Shown: piece by piece, positions 5,564 through 10,540 of the stretch
Position numbering within the stretch: position 1 is the first letter of the stretch
Layout: every line of letters begins with the position of its first letter
DNA from: Chloroflexota bacterium
GTDB lineage: Bacteria > Chloroflexota > Dehalococcoidia > Dehalococcoidales > JAUYDJ01
Direction: 5' to 3'
NCBI GenBank assembly: GCA_030690025.1
Contig: JAUYDJ010000186.1
Coordinates: forward strand, 1 to 10,540
DNA length: 10,540 nucleotides
Notes under the pieces: model-generated
The model's input: the letters and a program-made list of their open reading frames with translations, nothing else
The model's database searches: none
What the model was told of the DNA's origin: nothing
Program-made: the position numbers and the translations under genes

Positions 5564-6412
5564 ATGGACAAAAAGAAATACACCGATGAACAGGTAGGCG
5601 CTATGACCCCGGTGGAGTTTCGCAACATCGTCAGGAAAGGGGAATGGCGGGCACCGTCGGAGAGGGCATGTGTCGGCTACTGGAAGGCAAACCTGGTCGT
5701 CTTGCCTAAAGACTGGGCTTTTGATTTTATGCTGTATGCCCAGCGTAACCCGCGGCCGTGCTGGATAGGTGCCGCCACCGACCCCGGCGACCCTCACCCC
5801 AGGCAGGTGGCTAAGGACGCTGACCTGCGCACCGACTTGCCCCGCTACCGGGTCTTTAAGGATGGCGAGGTGATTGATGAGCCCACCGACATTATGAAAT
5901 ACTGGCGGGATGACCTGGTTGCCTTTCTCATCGGCCCGCTGCCCAACACTCTCTGGCTTTACCGCAGCGCCAATGTGCGCTACATCATGATTGGGGCTTA
6001 CACCTCCACACTACCATGTGTTCCCGCCGCCCGGCTGCACGGCAATATGAGCATTACCTGTGTCATATTCAAAACTACCCAGGATGCGGTGAGGTCAATC
6101 CAGATTGCGTCCCGGTACCCGGACGGGCACGGCACCCCGGTCTATTCTGGCATGGAAAACCTGGCCGGCATTGGCATCAAAGACCTTTATAACCCTGATG
6201 TTATCCGGCTGGCTGACGTGGACAACATTCAGCACCCGGAGATGGTCGGCCACGGCTATGATTTGAAGCCGGGCGAGGTAGCCCTCTGGTTTGCCAACGG
6301 GGTTACGCCCCAGCTGGCTGCCCTGGAATCAAAGGTGCCCTTCATGATAACTCATAAGGCAGGGCACTTCTTTGTTAGCGACAAGCGCTGCGAGGAATGG
6401 GCGATTCTATAG
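5564..6412 (+). CDS. DUF1445 / D-glutamate cyclase-family protein (putative hydro-lyase)
   Basis: The 282-residue protein belongs to PF07286, the family that includes Bacillus YcsI and the catalytic part of the mitochondrial D-glutamate cyclase, often labelled putative hydro-lyase. Family landmarks appear in order. These are IVRKGEW near the N-terminus, ANLVVLPKDWAFDFMLYAQRNPRPC, DADLRTDLPRYRVFKDGE, YWRDDLVAFLIG, HGTPVYSG, WFANGVTPQ and finally ITHKAGHFFVSDK. The length is as expected. The ATG at 5564 follows AGGAGA with seven bases between. A GTG further upstream at 5450 would fall in the promoter. It is probably cytoplasmic and transcribed alone: the left neighbour is the tRNA cluster on the other strand, and the operon to the right converges on it. 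The reaction could be conversion of D-glutamate to 5-oxoproline or another dehydration; the sequence does not decide. Confidence 0.88.
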   Translation: MDKKKYTDEQVGAMTPVEFRNIVRKGEWRAPSERACVGYWKANLVVLPKDWAFDFMLYAQRNPRPCWIGAATDPGDPHPRQVAKDADLRTDLPRYRVFKDGEVIDEPTDIMKYWRDDLVAFLIGPLPNTLWLYRSANVRYIMIGAYTSTLPCVPAARLHGNMSITCVIFKTTQDAVRSIQIASRYPDGHGTPVYSGMENLAGIGIKDLYNPDVIRLADVDNIQHPEMVGHGYDLKPGEVALWFANGVTPQLAALESKVPFMITHKAGHFFVSDKRCEEWAIL

Positions 6413-6465
6413 AGAACTGGCAAAGATTTGACGGTCTAACCCGTTTGGTTATATCTGATGCGGAA

Positions 6466-6546
6466 TGTCATTGCGCGTCTTTTCAGAAAGATGTAACAAT
6501 CTCAGGTGGGCGTGGTAGAGATTGCTTCGCTGCGCTCGCAATGACA
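6466..6546. repeat. Multi-hairpin interspersed repeat, copy 2 (81 bp)
   Basis: The outer arms TGTCATTGCG (6466-6475) and CGCAATGACA (6537-6546) are a perfect 10-bp inverted repeat. The central stem CAATCTC/GAGATTG (6497-6503, 6518-6524) is shared with copy 1, and so is the following GCTTCG. A first hairpin, TCTTT/AAAGA (6478-6482, 6487-6491), has a different sequence from that of copy 1 but the same place. It sits between convergent genes, 13 bases from the acetyltransferase stop, and may help end that transcript. Confidence 0.8.
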
Positions 6547-6559
6547 AAGGGCATGCCTT

Positions 6560-7033
6560 TCACAACCGCTTTATGAAGAGCACCTGGTCGTCGCCGGGAG
6601 CGTAGAAATCGGCAATCTGGCAGATTTTTTCCCAGCCCCGGGCAAAGTAGAAGTGCCGGGTCTTCTCATACTGGGGAGTGCCAGAAGTTTCAATGACAGC
6701 CAGGCGTCCATGTCTCGTCCGGATTTGCTCTTCGGCGGCGGACAGCAGGGCATTGCCGATGCCTCGGCCTTTGAGCTCGGGGTCGACGGCCATCCAGTAT
6801 ATATCCCAGGTCGTCTCGGTGAGGGGTGTCGGACCGTAGCAGACATACCCGGCCACGGCGGCGGAGTCAACCTCGGCCACGAGTACATAATAGCCGGAGT
6901 CGGTTGGAGAATTGAGGTAGCTGTCCAGCAGCTCTTCGGCGATGACCACCTCGCTTGGCTTGAATTCGGGAGTGGCTTTAAGGATGCGCATTACCGCTGG
7001 TTTATCACGGCGGAGCATCGGCCGGATTTCCAT
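6560..7033 (-). CDS. GNAT N-acetyltransferase, last gene of the kamA operon
   Basis: The 157-residue protein has the GNAT fold. IRPMLRRDKPAVMRIL is the first strand and helix, YYVLVAEVDSAAVAGYVCY (48-66) covers the middle strands, and MAVDPELKGRGIGNALL (81-97) is the acetyl-CoA-binding motif with R90-G91-I92-G93. The C-terminal part has IETSG and TRHFYFARGW (125-134), the usual strand 6-7 region. ATG 7033 starts one base after the stop of the upstream ATP-grasp gene, so translation is coupled. A longer ORF to 7120 would only extend into that gene. It is much shorter than AblB beta-lysine acetyltransferases (about 270 residues as I recall), so it is not a plain AblB. By context it may acetylate an amine of the operon's product. 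The substrate is inferred only. Confidence 0.85.
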   Translation of the reverse strand: MEIRPMLRRDKPAVMRILKATPEFKPSEVVIAEELLDSYLNSPTDSGYYVLVAEVDSAAVAGYVCYGPTPLTETTWDIYWMAVDPELKGRGIGNALLSAAEEQIRTRHGRLAVIETSGTPQYEKTRHFYFARGWEKICQIADFYAPGDDQVLFIKRL

Positions 7034-7034
7034 G

Positions 7035-8033
7035 TTATCTTCTCTCAAGGGCCAGCTGCACAATTCTGGCGATGAACTGGTTATAGCTATAGCCAGATGA
7101 CTCAGCCTGGCGCGCCGCACCCATGCCCGGGGATATGTCCGGGTTCGGGTTTACCTCGAGGACTTTTATCTGGCTCGCCCCGTCCGTGCGCATATCCACG
7201 CGGGCGTATCCCCGGCAGCCCAGTAACTTGAAAGTGGCGAGGGCGATGCGGGCAATGCACTCCCGCTCGGCATCACTGATGCTGGCCGGGCAGATTGCCT
7301 GGGTGCGCTCGAAATACAGGCTGTCCGGCTCCCACTTGGCGGCAAAGGTCAGCACCCTGGGCATATCGGGCGGTAGCGAGTAGACTATCTCCGAAATGCA
7401 CAACATCACTGGTTCCCGGTTGCCCATGACCGTGGTATTGAACTCGCGCCCATCGATGAACTCTTCCACCAGCGCTTGGCCACCAAAAAGCTGGCTTATC
7501 TTCTTCAGCTGCTTTTCCAGGGGGGCAAAATCATATACCACGCTCTCCTCGGAGAGACCGTGGCTGGCGTGTTCCCCCTCGGGTTTGACGATGCAGGGGT
7601 AGCTCAGGTGAAACGTGCCCAGGGTCGCGGGACTGAGCAGCTGGTATTTCGGCGTGGCAATGCCGGAGATTTCCAGAAGCGACTTGGTCCTGGCCTTGTC
7701 CTGGGCGAGGGCAATGGTGGCCGGGGGGCAGCCGGTGCACGGTAAGCCCAGCCCGAAGAGCATTTCCGCCATTATGGCTTCGGTTTTCGGCTCACCGTCA
7801 AAGCCTTCGAAAAGGTTGAAAATCACATCGGCTTCGAGGCGCTTAAGCTGTTCCCTAACCTGCTCCAGTGGTGGGACTAAGGGAATGCGGGCGACCGAGT
7901 AGCCGAGCTCCTCCAGGGCGTGATAGGCAGCCTCGACTTCATCAAGGACGCCGAGTATAGCCTTCTCTTCGTGCATAGCGCCGTAGCGAGCAGGAATCGG
8001 TTCGTTATAGACGATGGCTACTCTGGTTGGCAC
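7035..8033 (-). CDS. D-Ala-D-Ala-ligase-like ATP-grasp ligase, second of pair
   Basis: The 332-residue ATP-grasp enzyme follows the D-alanine-D-alanine ligase plan. RVAIVYNEP opens the N-terminal domain and DVIFNLFEGFDGEPKTEA (69-86) matches the first substrate-domain motif. GLPCTGCPPATIALAQDKARTK (96-117) comes next, then IVKPEGEHASHG (148-159) with the ATP-binding lysine K150. VEEFIDGREFN (189-199) is next, and the metal site uses D280 (ARVDMR), E293 and N295/N297 (LEVNPNPD). It starts at GTG 8033 with GAGG seven bases upstream and overlaps the end of the preceding ligase gene by 29 bases. It differs clearly from its partner in the substrate and ATP loops. The two are therefore paralogous enzymes rather than a recent duplication, and probably form different bonds. 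A role in peptidoglycan is possible but unlikely given two copies beside an aminomutase. Confidence 0.87.
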   Translation of the reverse strand: MPTRVAIVYNEPIPARYGAMHEEKAILGVLDEVEAAYHALEELGYSVARIPLVPPLEQVREQLKRLEADVIFNLFEGFDGEPKTEAIMAEMLFGLGLPCTGCPPATIALAQDKARTKSLLEISGIATPKYQLLSPATLGTFHLSYPCIVKPEGEHASHGLSEESVVYDFAPLEKQLKKISQLFGGQALVEEFIDGREFNTTVMGNREPVMLCISEIVYSLPPDMPRVLTFAAKWEPDSLYFERTQAICPASISDAERECIARIALATFKLLGCRGYARVDMRTDGASQIKVLEVNPNPDISPGMGAARQAESSGYSYNQFIARIVQLALERR

Positions 8034-9021
8034 GTTGATACCTCGCTAAAGCCGCATCCAGTATAGTTGATATCAGGGCCTCGTATGTCCAGCCCATTTT
8101 GCGGGCCATGATGACCAGGTCACTGCTCTTGGGGTTCAGTCCGGCGAGCGGGTTTATCTCCAGGAAGTAAGGCGTGCCATCGGCACCCAGCCGGAAGTCC
8201 ACCCGGGCAAAGTCCCGGCACCCCAGCACTTCGAATGCCTTGAAGCTGGAATCGGAAATCTTATCGAGGATTCTGGCGTCAAGCCGGGCTGGACACTCAT
8301 ATTCTACCAGATTTTCCCAGTCCCGTTTGACCTCCAGGGAGTAGGCAAAATAGGGCATCTTTTGTTTAGGTAAGATGCGCATTATGCCCAGGACCTGGGG
8401 GGGATTACCCACCAGCCCCACGGTGACTTCGTCACCGGCGATGAATTCCTCTGCCATTACCGGCTGCCGGTAGTGCTCGAGCAGTCTGGCGGCTACCTCG
8501 GCAGCTTGTGCCGGGGTTTCCACCCTGGAACCGAGCCGGACGCCCATGCTCGACCCTTCGTGAATGGGCTTGATAAAAGCGGGGAGCGGCAGGGCATCAG
8601 GTTTAAGGGCTTTTAGCTGCTTAATATCGGTGATTACCTGCTCTTTGGGTGTGGCAACGCCAGCCAGGGCCACCAGCTTCTTGGTCAGGGGTTTATCCAG
8701 GCAGATGGCGAGGCACTGGGGGTCGGCGCCGGAGTAGGGTATATTGAGCATCTCCAGCACCGAGGGCACCTGGGCCTCGCGGCTGCGGTAGGTGCCCCGC
8801 CCCTCAGCGATATTGAACACAAAGTCAACACTCTCGTGAAGAATATTGACCAGGAATTCTCTGCCTCCGCCCAGCCTGACCACGGAATGCCCCTGGGCTT
8901 CAATAGCCGCCGTCAGACCAGCCACCGTTTCCGGGGAATCGTACTCCTCAAAAGCATCCTCCGGGACGCTCTGCCCCGGAGCTATCTTCTCTTTAAGATC
9001 GTACGACAGCCCTATTTTCAT
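8005..9021 (-). CDS. D-Ala-D-Ala-ligase-like ATP-grasp ligase, first of pair
   Basis: The 338-residue ATP-grasp enzyme has Ddl-type landmarks. MKIGLSYDLK is the first strand, VFNIAEG (68-74) the N-domain motif, and IPYSGADPQCLAICLDKPLTKK (94-115) the hinge. FIKPIHEGSSMGV (149-161) holds K151 and the glycine- and serine-rich loop. AEEFIAGDEVTVG (190-202) contributes the adenine-site glutamates. ARVDFR (272-277) with EINPLAGLNP (288-297) forms the magnesium site. Such enzymes activate a carboxylate as acyl phosphate and join it to an amine. ATG 9021 overlaps the 3' end of the aminomutase gene by 29 bases, with GGAAG upstream. The C-terminus overlaps the second ligase by 29 bases. Its neighbour suggests beta-lysine, or an amino acid to be coupled with it, as substrate. 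That is inference. Confidence 0.87.
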   Translation of the reverse strand: MKIGLSYDLKEKIAPGQSVPEDAFEEYDSPETVAGLTAAIEAQGHSVVRLGGGREFLVNILHESVDFVFNIAEGRGTYRSREAQVPSVLEMLNIPYSGADPQCLAICLDKPLTKKLVALAGVATPKEQVITDIKQLKALKPDALPLPAFIKPIHEGSSMGVRLGSRVETPAQAAEVAARLLEHYRQPVMAEEFIAGDEVTVGLVGNPPQVLGIMRILPKQKMPYFAYSLEVKRDWENLVEYECPARLDARILDKISDSSFKAFEVLGCRDFARVDFRLGADGTPYFLEINPLAGLNPKSSDLVIMARKMGWTYEALISTILDAALARYQRANQSSHRL

Positions 9022-10354
9022 CGTCTTCCGTCTGGGGCTGGCGTTCTGCTTTTACGTCGGCGACCAGAGACTCAATTTCCACCACATCGTGGCAGCTACC
9101 ATTTGAGCCTGGCTCCTTCGGGTTCCGGTAGTAGAAGAAGCGGCCCTGGTAGTTCCTCAGTATGAGCCCCTTTTCGGTCTGCGAGAGCACGTAGTTCGGC
9201 TGCAGGGGCACCTTGCCGCCACCGCCGGGCAGGTCGATGACATAAGCCGGTATGGCCAGGCCCGAGGTATGCCCGCGCATCCCCTCGATAATATGTAAGC
9301 CGGTCTCCACTGGCGTGTGGAAATGTTCGGTACCCCGCACCTCGTCACACTGGAAGAGGTAGTACGGGCGCACCTTGATTTTAAGCAGCCCCTGGCACAG
9401 CTTCAGCTGCGTTTCTACCGTGTCATTTACGCCGCGCAGCAGCACGGATTGGTTATTCACCGGTACCCCGGCGCGCAGCAGCCGGTCCACGGCCCGGGCT
9501 GAATCCGCGGTTATCTCGTTCGGGTGGTTAAAGTGGGTATTCAGCCATATTGGCCCGTACTTCGACAGCATGTCGCACAGCTCATCGTCGATACGCTGCG
9601 GCAGCACCACCGGGAACCGGGTACCAATACGGATAATCTCCACATGCTCAATTCGGCGCAGCGCCGAAAGGACAGCTTCCAGCCGGCGCGTGGATAGGGT
9701 CAACGGGTCGCCCCCGGAGATAATGACGTCACGGACATTCTTATTGCGGCGGATATAGTTAAGCATCTGCTTAATATCAGCCTGGCCGCGCACCCAGCCG
9801 CCGTTATGCCATTCCCGCTTACGCGTGCAATGGCGGCAGAGCACCGGACAGATGTCAGTCAATACCATCAGTACCCGGTCCGGGTAACGTTGTACCAGTC
9901 CGGGAACAACCGAGTCCCGCTTTTCTTCCAGCGGGTCTTCTACACCGGAGCCAGCACAGGTTATTTCCTGAAAAGAAGGCACCGCCTCTTTTCTAATGGG
10001 GTCATCCGGGTCATCCGGGTTAATGAGGGACAGATAGTAGGGGGTAATGGAAAGGGGATATCTACTCGTTACCAGATTAAGCCAGGCTTGCTCTTTAGAT
10101 GATAGAGTGATGAATTGACTTAGTTTGTCAACTGTGGTGATTCTGTTTCGGAAATGCCACTGCCAGTCGTTCCAACTCTCCGGTGGGATGTCGCCAAAAA
10201 ACCGGGCCTTTGCATTTCCTATGTTACTGTGGTTTTCGTTTCCCGCCTTTCTAGCGGGGCTGGTACTCGGCGGTTCGTCTTCTACCTCACTGAACGGGCG
10301 TTTACTGGGAGGCTCGTCCTCTACACGACCTTTGATGGTTGTTGCTAGTGTCAC
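8993..10354 (-). CDS. kamA: Lysine 2,3-aminomutase-family radical SAM/PLP enzyme
   Basis: The 453-residue protein is collinear with the clostridial lysine 2,3-aminomutase, which converts L-lysine to beta-lysine using SAM, a 4Fe-4S cluster and PLP. The radical SAM cysteines are C169, C173 and C176 (CPVLCRHC). The PLP lysine is K381 in PGGGGK. D337 (QCD) and D374 (VID) match Asp293 and Asp330, which bind the lysine side-chain amine. All six fall at a constant offset of 44 from the published clostridial numbering. Glutamate 2,3-aminomutase has Lys and Asn at the two acidic positions, as I recall, so lysine is the likelier substrate. The structural zinc cysteines are missing: Cys268 is T312, and the PGCNC-type motif reads PGSNG. 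About 44 extra N-terminal residues contain a duplicated VEDEPPS. The GTG start at 10354 is firm, with AAAGGAGG (10369-10362) at good spacing. It is first in the operon. It is not EpmB, which is shorter. Confidence 0.9.
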   Translation of the reverse strand: MTLATTIKGRVEDEPPSKRPFSEVEDEPPSTSPARKAGNENHSNIGNAKARFFGDIPPESWNDWQWHFRNRITTVDKLSQFITLSSKEQAWLNLVTSRYPLSITPYYLSLINPDDPDDPIRKEAVPSFQEITCAGSGVEDPLEEKRDSVVPGLVQRYPDRVLMVLTDICPVLCRHCTRKREWHNGGWVRGQADIKQMLNYIRRNKNVRDVIISGGDPLTLSTRRLEAVLSALRRIEHVEIIRIGTRFPVVLPQRIDDELCDMLSKYGPIWLNTHFNHPNEITADSARAVDRLLRAGVPVNNQSVLLRGVNDTVETQLKLCQGLLKIKVRPYYLFQCDEVRGTEHFHTPVETGLHIIEGMRGHTSGLAIPAYVIDLPGGGGKVPLQPNYVLSQTEKGLILRNYQGRFFYYRNPKEPGSNGSCHDVVEIESLVADVKAERQPQTEDDENRAVVRS

Positions 10355-10404
10355 TGATTTTCCTCCTTTGGATTAATGATTACTCTATTAGTATCTTATC
10401 TAAA

Positions 10405-10433
10405 ATTCTATCCTTTCTCAATGTCGATGTCAA
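10405..10433 (-). promoter_or_regulatory. Strong sigma70 promoter of the kamA-ligase-ligase-GNAT operon
   Basis: On the minus strand a perfect TTGACA (10433-10428) and TAGAAT (10410-10405, five of six) are separated by exactly 17 bases. Initiation near 10398 gives a leader of about 44 bases ending in the strong ribosome site at 10369-10362. No operator dyad is evident. The remaining bases to 10540 show no gene that I can support. Confidence 0.8.
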
Positions 10434-10540
10434 GAGATTTTGGTCAATTTTGGCTAAATTTCTGTGCGAGGCTGTCTAACCGAAAGTCCCCACCTAATCC
10501 CCACCAAATTACTACCTAAAATCACTTTCCAGCTACCCAG

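Noticed and set aside
7034..7120. Longer start for the GNAT gene
   Set aside because: The extra residues come from reading inside the upstream ligase gene in another frame. The GNAT fold begins properly at MEIRPM (7033).
6560..10354. Plain AblA/AblB acetyl-beta-lysine operon, or duplicated peptidoglycan ddl genes
   Set aside because: AblA/AblB needs no ligases and uses a longer acetyltransferase. Two unlike Ddl-type ligases coupled to an aminomutase fit cell-wall synthesis poorly.

Overview
The window reads as a chromosomal segment of a moderately GC-rich anaerobic bacterium. My best guess is Chloroflexota, class Dehalococcoidia. That is inference: it rests on a Tat-less reductive-dehalogenase homologue, on TGTCATTGCGAG-type multi-hairpin intergenic repeats, and on the gene mix. 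No rRNA or other marker gene fixes the taxonomy.

Layout. Positions 1-312 hold the C-terminal end of an HD-GYP phosphodiesterase domain. A hairpin at 346-369 follows, and on the minus strand it ends an orphan, cytoplasmic reductive-dehalogenase-like gene (429-1610). That gene diverges from a plus-strand operon (1895-4148) of a cyclophilin-like fold protein, a minimal zincin metallopeptidase, a two-helix membrane peptide and a 12-helix MFS transporter. Opposed promoters and a cloverleaf-like repeat lie between them. A small helical unknown protein (minus, 4262-4660) has a good promoter preceded by a 17-bp tandem repeat. A possible 34-residue small ORF lies at 4914-5018. Three minus-strand tRNA genes (transcribed in the order Leu, Gln, Asn) occupy 5025-5300. 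A DUF1445/D-glutamate-cyclase-family gene (plus, 5564-6412) follows, then a second copy of the repeat (6466-6546).

The right-hand 4 kb is the most interesting part. It is a tightly coupled minus-strand operon driven by a TTGACA-N17-TAGAAT promoter (10405-10433). It encodes a lysine 2,3-aminomutase-like radical SAM enzyme, two different D-Ala-D-Ala-ligase-like ATP-grasp enzymes and a GNAT acetyltransferase. Successive genes overlap by 29 nt, 29 nt, and then abut with 1 nt between stop and start. The aminomutase aligns with the clostridial enzyme at a constant offset of 44 residues, through the FeS cysteines, both substrate aspartates and the PLP lysine. I infer that the operon makes beta-lysine, joins it into a small peptide or amide with one or two ATP-dependent ligations, and acetylates it. 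This would be a beta-amino-acid solute or peptide pathway that does not match the two-gene AblA/AblB route to N-epsilon-acetyl-beta-lysine. The product is not visible from sequence.
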